Origin: Mailhella massiliensis
GTDB lineage: Bacteria > Desulfobacterota > Desulfovibrionia > Desulfovibrionales > Desulfovibrionaceae
Length of the DNA: 64,000 nt
Assembly: GCF_900155525.1 (NCBI RefSeq)
Contig: NZ_LT706952.1
Location: forward strand, 1,066,624 to 1,130,623
Direction of reading: 5' to 3'
Shown: in pieces, positions 41,312 through 50,246 of the stretch
Layout of the letters: each line of letters begins with the position of its first letter
Position numbering within the stretch: position 1 is the first letter of the stretch
Translations under genes and position numbers: made by a program
The notes under the pieces: generated by a model
Databases searched by the model: none
What the model was told of the DNA's origin: nothing
Seen by the model: the letters and a program-made list of their open reading frames with translations, nothing else

Positions 41312-43243
41312 CTATCCCTTCATCAGTGCGGGCAGCAGCGTGGACAGGGGCGGGAAGAGAATGATGATGAACAGGCACACGAGCAGCGCCGCCACAAAGG
41401 GCACGGCCGCGCGGTACATCGTTCCCAGCGAAACGGATGCCACTTCCTTCATGACGAAGAGACTGATGCCGAAAGGCGGCGTGATGGACGCCATGTTGTC
41501 GAGAATGACGATGATGACGCCGAACCAGATGAGATCCCATCCGAACACCTTGGCGATGGGCACGAAAATGGGCACGCAGATGAGCAGCAGCGGCATGGAA
41601 GGAAGAAAACAGCCCAGAATGAGGAATACCAGCACGATGGCCGCCATGACCAGCATGGCGGGCAGATCCATGCCTGCGATGGTGTTGGCGAGCACCATGG
41701 GAATACGCGTCATGGCCATGAAGTAGCTGAGCACGATGGCGCCGCACAGCACGGTGAAGCACATGGAAATGTACTTTGCCGAATCCTGAAGCGTATGGAT
41801 GAAGTCCTTCAGGCTGAGGCGGCGCATGAGCAGCGCAAGGATGAGCGTACCGCAGGCGCCGATGCCTCCGCCTTCGGTGGCGGTGAACACGCCGCCGTAA
41901 ATGCCGCCGATGACGAGAAGGAAGATGAGCATGATCGGCAGGCCGGATTTGAGCGAAACGATGCGCTCCGTCATGGAGGCGCGGGGCAGGCGGGGCGCGA
42001 GCGACGGCTTTCTGCATACCATGAGCCATACCGCCAGCATGAAGCAGAACATGCACACAATGCCCGGAATGATGCCTGCAATGAACAGATCGCCTATGGA
42101 CTGCTGCGCCAGCACGCCGTAGATGATGAACGTGGTGCTCGGCGGGATGAGGCAGCCTATGGTGCCGGAACAGGCCAGCGTGCCCACGGCAAGCTCATCG
42201 TCGTATCCGTTCTTGCGCATTTCGGGCAGGGCTATGGCCGCCATGGCGATACTGCCGGAAAGCACGTCGCCCACCACGGCGCCGAACAGGGAACAGGCCA
42301 CCACGCTGCCCATGGCCAGCCCGCCGCGCATGTGGCCCATCCACTTGCGCGCACAGTTGTAGATGTCCTCCCCGAAGCGGGCATAGAAGCACAGGTAGCC
42401 CATAAGCATGAAGAACATCAGAGGAGCCCAGGAATAGCTCCCCGCCGTGGCGTAGAGCGCCTTGCCCGTAGTGCCGAAGGATGCCGGAATACCCTTGAGC
42501 TGCGCTATGAATATGAGTCCCGTGGCCACAAGGGCGAAGGCTACGGGCACTCCGAGGAAAAAGAGAACGAAAAGCAGCGTCAGCCCGGCCACCCCCACCT
42601 TGATGGAGGACATGCCCGGAACCCTGTGCGTGGCGACGTACCACATGACGGCCACGCAGAGAATGCCCGCAGCCAGGGCAAGCAGCGTTCTGGCCGTGCC
42701 GTTCTGCCGTATGGCCGAAGCCATGACTTCAAGAAGCTGCGTCAGCAGGGCGACGGCCAGCATGCAGAAGCCGAATCCGGCAAAGCAGATGAACGGCTCC
42801 AGCGGAATACGGAGCACCAGCGTCACGGAAGAGGTCTTCATGCCGTAACGGAACGTGGTCCAGGCGCAGAACAGCACGATGACCACGGACCAGAATCCCG
42901 TCACCACTTCAAGAAGCGCGCGGGAGGGTTCCTTCAGCCTCGACGTGAGAATATCCATGGTGACGTGACTTTTCTGCCACTGCGTGACGGCAACGGAGGA
43001 AAAGACGACGATCACCATGAGAAGTTCCGTCAGCTCCGTCGTACCCGGTATGGAGCTGCCGAACAAATAGCGCAGAAACACATCGGCGAAGGTGAGCATG
43101 ACCATAAGCATGAATATGCCCATGCCCGCCGCGCTGAGGATGAAGGCCGGCTTTTCCGTCGTTCGCAGTACGGCGGCGGCTCTGTCCAGAATACGGGGGA
43201 GTCCGGCGTCCTGAACGGAACCGGCGATGCGGGAATTCTCCAT
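41312..43243 (-). CDS. TRAP transporter permease, fused DctQ-DctM
   Basis: The 643-residue membrane protein fuses the small DctQ domain (about residues 30-190; TTELTELLMVIVVFSSVAVTQWQKSHVTMDI) to the large DctM domain (LFFLGVPVAFALVATGLIF, GGLAMGSVVACSLFGAVVGDVLSGSIAMAAIALPEM, TIGCLIPPSTTFIIYGVLA). It imports an organic acid using a sodium gradient, with the DctP encoded upstream. ATG 43243 is chosen; AAAGG is 8 nt upstream and the longer frame back to 43321 is not family-like. It is last in the AprA-like operon. Confidence 0.93.
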   Translation of the reverse strand: MENSRIAGSVQDAGLPRILDRAAAVLRTTEKPAFILSAAGMGIFMLMVMLTFADVFLRYLFGSSIPGTTELTELLMVIVVFSSVAVTQWQKSHVTMDILTSRLKEPSRALLEVVTGFWSVVIVLFCAWTTFRYGMKTSSVTLVLRIPLEPFICFAGFGFCMLAVALLTQLLEVMASAIRQNGTARTLLALAAGILCVAVMWYVATHRVPGMSSIKVGVAGLTLLFVLFFLGVPVAFALVATGLIFIAQLKGIPASFGTTGKALYATAGSYSWAPLMFFMLMGYLCFYARFGEDIYNCARKWMGHMRGGLAMGSVVACSLFGAVVGDVLSGSIAMAAIALPEMRKNGYDDELAVGTLACSGTIGCLIPPSTTFIIYGVLAQQSIGDLFIAGIIPGIVCMFCFMLAVWLMVCRKPSLAPRLPRASMTERIVSLKSGLPIMLIFLLVIGGIYGGVFTATEGGGIGACGTLILALLMRRLSLKDFIHTLQDSAKYISMCFTVLCGAIVLSYFMAMTRIPMVLANTIAGMDLPAMLVMAAIVLVFLILGCFLPSMPLLLICVPIFVPIAKVFGWDLIWFGVIIVILDNMASITPPFGISLFVMKEVASVSLGTMYRAAVPFVAALLVCLFIIILFPPLSTLLPALMKG

Positions 43244-43363
43244 ATCTTTTTCCTTTGGCCGGAGACCGGGGGAGCCTCGCGGCACGGCAAAAAATTTACA
43301 GGACGCATCCGCATCGCCCATAGGAGCGGATGCGGATGCGACAGGTACGCTGTGAACGGCGGA

Positions 43364-44458
43364 TTACTTTTTCACGCCTTCCTGGAAGATCTTCATGGAA
43401 CGGCTGTCCTTCCACGGCCTGGCATAGGTTGCCTGCAGTTCGTGGATGCGTTCGGCCATGGCGGCTCCGGGGTATCCGGCCTTGTTGAGGATTTCCACCC
43501 ATTCGTCCTTCACGGAAGCGACGCGCCCGTCGATCTGCGCGTATTCCGCATCGGTCAGCACATGGAGGCTCCCGCCCATGGTTTCCAGCCAGGTATGAAG
43601 GCTCTGGTACGGCAGCGTGTTCCAGAAGTCGGTGAAGACCTTGCGCCCGTATTCGCCGGACACCTCGTCTATCACCGCGCGCAGATCATCGGGCATGTTG
43701 TCGTACACGTCCTGATTCATCATCACGCAGAACACGAAGCAGGTGGTCTGCACGGCGGTGACGTGCTTGACCACGTCGCCGAGCCTGCGGGAAACAAGCA
43801 GGTCGTAATCCACCGTCGCCGCGTCGATGACACCCTGCTGAATGCTGGTGAACACGTCGGCAAGAGGTACGCTGACCACGGAAGCGCCGAGAGCGCCCAC
43901 CTTCTGCGCCACCTGATAGTCGCCGAGCACGTTGATCTTCTTTCCCTTGAAGTCGTCCAGAGTTCTGATGGGATCCTTGCTGCCGATCAGCATGCCCACG
44001 GTCTGGGCATGGGTGAACAGCACCTTCACGCCCTCGAATTCCTTCTTCACTTCGGGGAAGGATTCCTGAACGGCCAGAACGAAGGCCGTGGGATCTTCCA
44101 TGGAGACGCCGGGGCTTACCGTGGTGAAGACACGTTCATGGAACGGAAACTGTCCCACCGCCACGTCGAAGCTGAATTCCGCCATATCGGCCACGCCCGT
44201 CTTCACGGATTCGAAGGCGTCGGCTTCCTTGCTCAGGGCCTCGGCGAAATACGGCTCCACCTTGATGCGACCGCCGCTGCGTTTTTCCAGTTCCTCCACC
44301 CAGGGCTTGAGCGCATGGTTCCAGCGGTTGTGGACGGGGGGAATGGGCAGATTGAGGCTCAGCACATATTCGGCTTCGGCCGCAACCGATCTTTGGGGAA
44401 GGGCCATGCCGGACAGACACAGAGCCATGCTCAGCAGAACAAGGGACAGCTTCTTCAT
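43364..44458 (-). CDS. TRAP transporter solute-binding protein (DctP family)
   Basis: The 364-residue precursor has a signal peptide (KKLSLVLLSMALCLSGMALPQRSVAA) and the DctP fold: YVLSLNLPIPPVHNRWNHALKPWVEELEKRSGGRIKVEPYFAEAL, then LDDFKGKKINVLGDYQVAQKVGALGASVVSVPLADVFTSIQQGVIDAA. The Arg that normally binds the ligand carboxylate sits in the motif after the LDDFKGKK strand, but here the classical KVR/GLKIR reads KINVLG, so the ligand may not be a simple carboxylate. GAGGAGAAA precedes the ATG. A GC hairpin (44481-44499) separates it from the upstream gene. Confidence 0.9.
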   Translation of the reverse strand: MKKLSLVLLSMALCLSGMALPQRSVAAEAEYVLSLNLPIPPVHNRWNHALKPWVEELEKRSGGRIKVEPYFAEALSKEADAFESVKTGVADMAEFSFDVAVGQFPFHERVFTTVSPGVSMEDPTAFVLAVQESFPEVKKEFEGVKVLFTHAQTVGMLIGSKDPIRTLDDFKGKKINVLGDYQVAQKVGALGASVVSVPLADVFTSIQQGVIDAATVDYDLLVSRRLGDVVKHVTAVQTTCFVFCVMMNQDVYDNMPDDLRAVIDEVSGEYGRKVFTDFWNTLPYQSLHTWLETMGGSLHVLTDAEYAQIDGRVASVKDEWVEILNKAGYPGAAMAERIHELQATYARPWKDSRSMKIFQEGVKK

Positions 44459-44480
44459 AGAGTTTCTCCTCGCGCGTTTT

Positions 44481-44499
44481 CCCGCCCCGGCGGGGCGGG
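44481..44499 (-). other. GC hairpin between GltD-like and DctP genes
   Basis: CCCGCCCC/GGGGCGGG stem with a tiny loop, no T tract; likely a message-stability element in the operon. Confidence 0.45.
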
Positions 44500-44506
44500 T
44501 ATGACA

Positions 44507-46207
44507 TCATAAAAAGGTATGGAGGGGGAATTTGAAGGATATGCACGCTCCCGGGCAGGCCAGCCGGCAGCAGCCGCAGTGCCAGCACTCATCGGGGTAG
44601 GCAACCGCAGGAGACCCGTCTCCGGGCTTGAGAATCAGCCCCGGGCAGCTCGCCACGCATTCTCCGCATTCCTGGCAGTGGCCGCAGTGCAGGCAGCGGG
44701 CCGCCTCTTCCCGGGCATCCTCTTCGGAAAAGCCCTTGTCCAGTTCCTCAAAGGCAAGCCATGTATCCTTCGCCGTATGCAGACAGGTGCTTCTGCGTAC
44801 GGCTTTTTCATGATGCGTGATGTTGACGATTTCCTCAAAGGCAACCTCGTGCTGCGTTCCCTTGTGTTCAAGGTACTGCAGGCAGAGGCGGTCCTCCTCG
44901 TCAAGCCATGCGTCGACGGCGCATCCCGCTTCCTTTCCCGTAAGATAGGCATGCATCTCAAAAGCCGCCTGGCGGCCTTCGGCAATGGCCGCGGATACCA
45001 GCGAGGGGCCGCTGGAACATTCCCCCGCGGCAAAGATGCCCGGAACAGAAGAAGCTGCGAAGCGGGTTTTCACTCCGCCGCGCGGGGTTCTTTCCATCTG
45101 CGCACATTCGCCGCCATCCAGCAGGGAAAGATCCGCCATCAGGCCGCTGGCGCAGATCACGACATCGGCCTCCACACGCAGCTTGCCTTCGGGGAGAAAT
45201 TCGGCATGCAGTCTGCCCGCCTCGTCAAAGCGGAAAGACGAAACGGCGTCCGCCGTCACCGCACGGACACGGCCGTTCTCACTTTCAATGGAAGCGGCGA
45301 GATAACCGGTGTGAAGAGCCACATCCTCATCATCCGCCTGAGCGACTTCGGCTGCGGGTACGCGCATGCACGCACGGTCTTCCAGGCATATCAGGCTGGT
45401 CTGCGCCGCGCCGAGCCTGCGTGCGGTGAAGGCGCTGTCGAAGGCCACGCCGCCCCCGCCCAGAATGACGACCTTCTTTCCTTCGAGGCTTTCGCGGTGC
45501 AGATTGGAATTCTTCAAAAACGATACCGCAGGCAGGGCATGTTCGATGCCGGGAATGGAAAGCATGCGCTCCTTCCGGTTGCCCACGGCCAGCAGGCAGG
45601 CATCATATCTTTCCCGCAGTTCGTCGAGGCTGATGTCGCGCCCGACTTCGGTATTGGTCAGAATCCTGACGCCGAGGTCGAGAATCACGCCCACTTCCCG
45701 GTCCACCACATCCTTGGGCAGGCGGAAATCGGGAATGGACTGACGAGGCACGCCCCCGGCCACGGGCGAAGCTTCAAACACGGTCACCTCATGTCCGAGC
45801 AGGGCGGAAATATACGCGCAGGCCAGGCCTGCGGGGCCTGCCCCCACCACGGCTATCTTCCTGCCGGTGGCGGGCAGAGGATTCAGCCTGCGGAGACGGG
45901 AAAAACCGGCATCCGAGGCATGACGTTCCAGCGCGCGGATGGAAAGAGCCTCGTCGTAGCACTTGCGGTTGCACGCTTCCTCGCAGGGATGAGGACAGAC
46001 GCGGCCCGTCACCCCCGGGAAAGGATTGACGGCGCGCAGGATACACAGAGCGCGGGCGGCATCGCCTTCGGCAATGGCCTTTTCCATTTTCTGAATCGGA
46101 TTACCCAGGGGGCAGGCGTTCTCACAGGGAGAAGTGCGGCCCTGCCCGAGGCGTCCGTCGTTACGGACATAAACCTTCTTGGTTTCTTTACTGAAAAAAG
46201 GAGGCAT
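44507..46207 (-). CDS. GltD-like FAD/NAD(P) Fe-S oxidoreductase with C-terminal ferredoxin domain
   Basis: The 566-residue protein has three parts. The N-terminus is a Cys-rich GltD-type Fe-S region (CENACPLGNPIQ; VCPHPCEEACNRKC). The middle is a two-dinucleotide-fold core (VVGAGPAGLACAYISALLGHEV near 119; VVILGGGGVAFDSAFTARRLGA). A C-terminal 2[4Fe-4S] segment follows (CLHCGHCQECGECVASCPG and CWHCGCCRLACPG). This is the architecture of NAD(P)H-oxidising electron-transfer subunits that feed or bifurcate to a partner. ATG 46207 is preceded by AAGGAGCTGGAG. It is directly downstream of the AprA-like flavoprotein gene, making it the likely electron donor. Cytoplasmic; no signal peptide. Confidence 0.9.
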   Translation of the reverse strand: MPPFFSKETKKVYVRNDGRLGQGRTSPCENACPLGNPIQKMEKAIAEGDAARALCILRAVNPFPGVTGRVCPHPCEEACNRKCYDEALSIRALERHASDAGFSRLRRLNPLPATGRKIAVVGAGPAGLACAYISALLGHEVTVFEASPVAGGVPRQSIPDFRLPKDVVDREVGVILDLGVRILTNTEVGRDISLDELRERYDACLLAVGNRKERMLSIPGIEHALPAVSFLKNSNLHRESLEGKKVVILGGGGVAFDSAFTARRLGAAQTSLICLEDRACMRVPAAEVAQADDEDVALHTGYLAASIESENGRVRAVTADAVSSFRFDEAGRLHAEFLPEGKLRVEADVVICASGLMADLSLLDGGECAQMERTPRGGVKTRFAASSVPGIFAAGECSSGPSLVSAAIAEGRQAAFEMHAYLTGKEAGCAVDAWLDEEDRLCLQYLEHKGTQHEVAFEEIVNITHHEKAVRRSTCLHTAKDTWLAFEELDKGFSEEDAREEAARCLHCGHCQECGECVASCPGLILKPGDGSPAVAYPDECWHCGCCRLACPGACISFKFPLHTFL

Positions 46208-46355
46208 CTCCAGCTCCTTGAAAAATGAGAGGACAAATCCGCCCATCATCCGGCTGCGCTACGGCGCAGCTTCCGGCATGCCGCCGTAACTTCGGTACGG
46301 CAAAAAGGGCGTGGGCACGGAGCAGACGTGTATTTTCAGAAAAAGTCCGCCCCGT

Positions 46356-48023
46356 TCATTCCTGCGGGACAAGGGGCGTACGCCATTCGCAGTACGGCGC
46401 GCCCTCTTTGCAGAAGACCACGAGCAGCTTGTCGTCATAGGAATGATCGATGTCGGGATAATCGGAACGGCGGTAGACGAAACGGGTCTCCCTGCGTTCC
46501 AGGGAAGCCATGGTCGTGAGCATGCAGGTACGCAGCAGATGGAAGGATTCGTGCGCGCGCATGAGTTCGTGCAGATTGGCGGCCATGACCTCGTTCTTTT
46601 GGGACTCGATGAAGGCCAGCTTCTCAAGGGCGACATGCATGCCCTTGCCGCTGCGCACATAGCCCATGTAATAGTTCATGACCTGACGTATGGCGGCCTC
46701 GAACTTTTCCTGACGGATACCGTCTTCCGTATGCAGAGGGAGAAACACTCTCTCCTTTTCCTGCTGGATCTTCTCATCGTCCATATCGGCAAGAGCATAG
46801 CGGGAACAGGCCTCCACTGCGTGCGTTCCGGCAATATAGCCGCTGCAGATGGAGCCGGAGAAGTCGTGGAACATGCTGCCGCCGAACAGTCCGTTCACGG
46901 AGCGCGATTCAAAGTTGTCCTTCAGATACATGATGCCGTTGACGTAGAGCTCGGAAAGCTCCACTTCCATGGGCTTTGTGCTGAAGTCTATGCCCGCCTG
47001 AGCGCAGTAGTCGTTCCAGGTTTCCTTGTCGCCGGGCATGCTGTCGTACTGCAGATGGTGCAGAATATCCTTGTCGATATGGGTGAGATCGAGCACGAAG
47101 GGCGGGCCGTTGCCCTCGGACTGTTCCTGCGACGTTCCCCTCACCAGCAAACAGCGCGGACCCACTTCCATCATGGGGTGATATTTGGCCATATACCGTT
47201 CGCCCAGGGCGTTGATGCCTCTTGCGCCGCTGGAGGTGATGCCGTTCATGCCCGGGCATCCCCATCCCTTGGGGATGAGCGTGGCTTCCTGTTCGGTATC
47301 CAGCGTGATGATTTCCGCCCCGGCCTCGTAGCCCAGCGCTATCTGACTGCCGGTGATGAAGGGAGAAAAAGCCGAGTTGAAGGGATTGAGCGAGGAGTTC
47401 ACCGATACACGTCCGGCAAGCCGCCCCAGTGCGAGCACTACCGCGCGGGCCCGGATCACATGAAAGGATCCGTCCAGAACATGGAAGCCCGCCGCACCTA
47501 CGACACGCCCCTCGCTGACGAGCAGCCTGGTACACTGGAAGTATTCCAGAATATCCACGCCACGGCTGCGGACGAGTCCGCCCAGCCTGCGCTTGATGTA
47601 CTTGCCGTTGTTGATATGGCTCCACCAGCTTCCGGGCTGTCCGAAACCGGTAGTCCTGTAAAAGCTGCCGTCGGGATTATGCAGAAATTCTATGCCCAGA
47701 GACTTGAGCATGGATATCATGCGGGGCATGGTATCCAGCCACTGCCTCACATGCGCGGGGGTGTACCCCGTCATGGGCGTGCAGTAGAAATCTATGGCGG
47801 TTTGCGCGTCGTCGCCCGGGGCGCCGCTGTTCAGAACGGCCATGAAATGATCATTGCCGCCGCCCAGCGAACCGCAGCTTTCCAGCTTGCCCTTGTCCGC
47901 CAGAAGCACGCGTACGCCCTTTCCTCCTGCGGCGAGCGCCGCTCCACAGCCGGATGCGCCTGCGCCGAGGACAAGCACGTCGGTCTCATGGGTGATGACC
48001 GCCATCTCTCCAGAATCGTGCAT
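46356..48023 (-). CDS. AprA-like FAD-dependent flavoprotein (fumarate reductase superfamily)
   Basis: The 555-residue protein has an FAD-binding N-terminus (TDVLVLGAGASGCGAALAAGGKGVRVLLADKG), a SGSICSGYIAGTHAVEACSRYAL FAD-contact stretch, and a C-terminus typical of the adenylylsulfate-reductase alpha (AprA) branch: NLHELMRAHESFHLLRTC, RRETRFVYRRSDYPDIDHSYDDKLLVVFC. It is about 100 residues shorter than true AprA, and no AprB is next to it. It therefore likely reduces or oxidises another small molecule using electrons from the GltD-like protein. The start at 48023 is set by AAAGGAGGT 6 nt upstream. No Tat or Sec signal, so cytoplasmic. It is the first gene of the operon, which ends with the TRAP transporter. 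Confidence 0.85.
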   Translation of the reverse strand: MHDSGEMAVITHETDVLVLGAGASGCGAALAAGGKGVRVLLADKGKLESCGSLGGGNDHFMAVLNSGAPGDDAQTAIDFYCTPMTGYTPAHVRQWLDTMPRMISMLKSLGIEFLHNPDGSFYRTTGFGQPGSWWSHINNGKYIKRRLGGLVRSRGVDILEYFQCTRLLVSEGRVVGAAGFHVLDGSFHVIRARAVVLALGRLAGRVSVNSSLNPFNSAFSPFITGSQIALGYEAGAEIITLDTEQEATLIPKGWGCPGMNGITSSGARGINALGERYMAKYHPMMEVGPRCLLVRGTSQEQSEGNGPPFVLDLTHIDKDILHHLQYDSMPGDKETWNDYCAQAGIDFSTKPMEVELSELYVNGIMYLKDNFESRSVNGLFGGSMFHDFSGSICSGYIAGTHAVEACSRYALADMDDEKIQQEKERVFLPLHTEDGIRQEKFEAAIRQVMNYYMGYVRSGKGMHVALEKLAFIESQKNEVMAANLHELMRAHESFHLLRTCMLTTMASLERRETRFVYRRSDYPDIDHSYDDKLLVVFCKEGAPYCEWRTPLVPQE

Positions 48024-48044
48024 GAAAGACCTCCTTTCCACTTT

Positions 48045-48057
48045 CCGTATGATACGG
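48045..48057. promoter_or_regulatory. Short palindrome upstream of the AprA-like operon
   Basis: CCGTAT-G-ATACGG, a perfect 6-bp inverted repeat 22 nt before the start codon. It could be an operator; the adjacent Crp/Fnr-type regulator is a candidate, but the site does not match the classical CRP or FNR boxes. Confidence 0.35.
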
Positions 48058-48178
48058 TTATGGAACTTCTGGAGGCCGCGCAGTAGTGCATTTGCGTCAT
48101 TTTTGCCCCTTTTTTCACTTTTTCGTCATCCATGAAAAAAGCAGGCCGGCATGCCTCTTCCGCAGCATGTGCAGAAAC

Positions 48179-48212
48179 AAAAAAAGGGCCGCCCCTGAGG
48201 AACGGCCCCGTA
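48179..48212 (-). terminator. Terminator of the Crp/Fnr regulator gene
   Basis: On the minus strand GGGCCG...CGGCCC is followed by seven or more Ts. It separates the regulator from the AprA-like operon downstream. Confidence 0.8.
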
Positions 48213-48229
48213 ACTATATGTATGGTTCT

Positions 48230-48946
48230 TCAGGAAGATTCCGCCATTTCGACAAGGCGGGCACGATCCAGAATTTCCATGTCATGCCGGGTGAATCTGC
48301 CGAGCACACCGCCTTCCCTGAGGCGGCACAGAATACGGGTCAGCGTCGTTCGGTGCATCCCCAGAAGCAGCGCCAGTTCCTGCTGCGTCATTTCCGGAGA
48401 AAATCTGGCTCTGCCGCCGTGGCGGTCGGAAAGTTCAAGAATGATCCTGCACACCTGCGCCACGGAATTGGAAAGGGAGGCTTCCGCCAGGCGCTGGGAA
48501 TGAATGACCATGTGCACGCTCAGCGAGTGCACCAGATTGATCATCAGATCAGGATGCTGCGAGGCGAAGTCCTCATCCGAAAGCAGCGCCGAATCAAACA
48601 GGGCCACTTCGGCATCTTCCGTGCAGGTGACCAGCGTATTATCCTCGTCCCCCACAAGAACGGAAGGCACATTCATGAGCGTATCCGGCCCGGCGTACAG
48701 AATGGTACGCTCCTCGCCGTTCCTGCTGACATAGGAAAGCCGTATCTTGCCGGAAACGACGTAGTAAAAGTACGGTCTGCCGTCCGGCCCCGAAAGGCTC
48801 GTACGGATGTCGATGCTCTGCCCCTTGCGGATGCTTTTCCTCTGGGCAAGGTGAAGCACCCTTCTCCAGGGCGCATTGAGGCGGCCCACGGCCGAGCCCT
48901 TCATGAGCACATGATACGGTATGCCCGAATAGCGGGAATCTTCCAT
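48230..48946 (-). CDS. Crp/Fnr-family transcriptional regulator
   Basis: The 238-residue protein has a cyclic-nucleotide-binding-like beta-roll (about residues 30-140; KGQSIDIRTSLSGPDGRPYFYYVVSGKIRLSYVSRNGEERTILYAGPDTLMNVP), a dimer helix and a winged HTH (MTQQELALLLGMHRTTLTRILCRLREGGVL). No FNR-type N-terminal Cys cluster is present; the Cys residues are scattered (VTCTEDA, VCRIILEL), so it probably senses a ligand other than oxygen through an Fe-S cluster. ATG 48946 has GAGAGG 7 nt upstream. It lies between the iron-type alcohol dehydrogenase gene and the AprA-like operon, all on the minus strand, and is a good candidate regulator for both. Confidence 0.9.
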   Translation of the reverse strand: MEDSRYSGIPYHVLMKGSAVGRLNAPWRRVLHLAQRKSIRKGQSIDIRTSLSGPDGRPYFYYVVSGKIRLSYVSRNGEERTILYAGPDTLMNVPSVLVGDEDNTLVTCTEDAEVALFDSALLSDEDFASQHPDLMINLVHSLSVHMVIHSQRLAEASLSNSVAQVCRIILELSDRHGGRARFSPEMTQQELALLLGMHRTTLTRILCRLREGGVLGRFTRHDMEILDRARLVEMAESS

Positions 48947-49006
48947 CAATGCCTCTCTTTTATGCGAGGCGACGTCTGCGGCGCACGTTTCCGACCCGGT
49001 CCCCAC

Positions 49007-49024
49007 AGGCCGGATTCCCGGCCT
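49007..49024 (-). other. Hairpin after the alcohol dehydrogenase gene
   Basis: Perfect 7-bp stem AGGCCGG/CCGGCCT with an ATTC loop, between the dehydrogenase stop and the Crp/Fnr start. No T tract. Confidence 0.4.
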
Positions 49025-49067
49025 GAAGAGCGCTCTCCCCTTCGCCTGCCGCAAGAATCGTCTGCTT

Positions 49068-50246
49068 CTATCTCGCCATACGGTAGATTTTCTCAATATC
49101 CTCCTCAAGAAGAGGACGCACCCCCCCCACGGGGCCTCCCACACCGCGGACGCACTTGGCCGCCATATCGCGGATTTCCTCCTCCGTGGGAGAAACGCCG
49201 AGCTCCGTCAGGCTCGTGGGCATATGTATGGCACGGAAGAAATTCTCCATGGCCTCAATGCCCTTTTCGGCCATTTCCTCGTGAGTACCGGCGCCGGAAA
49301 CACCCATGACCTTCTGGGCGAAACGCGCAAAACGCGCGGCATCCTCCCTGTACACGTAGCGGGCCCAGCTTCCCCATACGGCCGCAAGCCCCGCGCCGTG
49401 GGCCACATCGAAAAGCCCGCTCAGCTCATGTTCTATCTTGTGGGAAGCCCAGTCCCCGCCGTCGGTACCGCAGCCCGTAAGACCGTTGTGCGAAAGGCTT
49501 CCCGCCCACATGATTTCGGCGCGGGCATCGTAGGAGGAGGGATCGTCCCGGAGAATGAGGGCATTCTTCATCACCGTGCGCAGCAGCGCTTCCGCAATGC
49601 CGTCGGTAATCTCCATGCCGCCCGTACGGTGGAAATAGCGTTCCATGGTATGGATGAGGATATCCACACAGCCGCAGGCCGTCTGATAGGCGGGCAACGT
49701 CATGGTGAGTTCGGGATTCATCACGGCAAAGCGGGGGCGGGAATACTCGCTGGTATAACCGCGTTTGATCCAGCCTTCCTCGTTGGTGATCACGCAGGAA
49801 GGACTCATTTCACTGCCTGCGGCCGCAATGGTCAGCACCACCCCCAGGGGGGCGCAGCCCTTTGCCTTGCGCTTTCGTTCGTAGAAGTCCCACACATCGC
49901 CCTCATCGGCCAGGCCGTATCCTATGGCCTTGGCGGAATCAATGACGCTGCCGCCTCCTACGGCGAGCACGAAATCGACCCCTTCCCTGCGGCCCAGAGC
50001 CACCCCTTCGCGCACAAGGGAAAGGCGGGGGTTGGGTACCACTCCCCCGAGCTCCACCCGGTAAAGGCCTTCCTTGTCCAGCGAGGCCCGTATTCTCCCC
50101 AGCAGGCCGGAGCGTTCCACACTGCCGCCGCCGTAGTGCAGCAGCACCCGGCTGCCGCCGGACTCGCGCACCAGGCGACCGCATTCTTCTTCCACTCCCC
50201 TGCCGAAAACCACTCTGGTGGGAGTATTGTAGACAAAGTTATTCAT
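49068..50246 (-). CDS. Iron-containing alcohol dehydrogenase (YqhD/butanol-dehydrogenase type)
   Basis: The 392-residue protein is a group III alcohol dehydrogenase: MNNFVYNTPTRVVFGRG start, FVLAVGGGSVIDSAKAIGYG (NAD(P) site), VLTIAAAGSEMSPSCVITNEE, and a metal site formed by Asp/His in CGCVDILIHTMERYF and HKIEHELSGLFDVAHGAGLAAVW. It interconverts aldehydes and alcohols with NAD(P)H. In Bilophila a group III dehydrogenase reduces sulfoacetaldehyde, but nothing here proves that substrate. AAGGAGAAG precedes the ATG. Confidence 0.93.
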   Translation of the reverse strand: MNNFVYNTPTRVVFGRGVEEECGRLVRESGGSRVLLHYGGGSVERSGLLGRIRASLDKEGLYRVELGGVVPNPRLSLVREGVALGRREGVDFVLAVGGGSVIDSAKAIGYGLADEGDVWDFYERKRKAKGCAPLGVVLTIAAAGSEMSPSCVITNEEGWIKRGYTSEYSRPRFAVMNPELTMTLPAYQTACGCVDILIHTMERYFHRTGGMEITDGIAEALLRTVMKNALILRDDPSSYDARAEIMWAGSLSHNGLTGCGTDGGDWASHKIEHELSGLFDVAHGAGLAAVWGSWARYVYREDAARFARFAQKVMGVSGAGTHEEMAEKGIEAMENFFRAIHMPTSLTELGVSPTEEEIRDMAAKCVRGVGGPVGGVRPLLEEDIEKIYRMAR

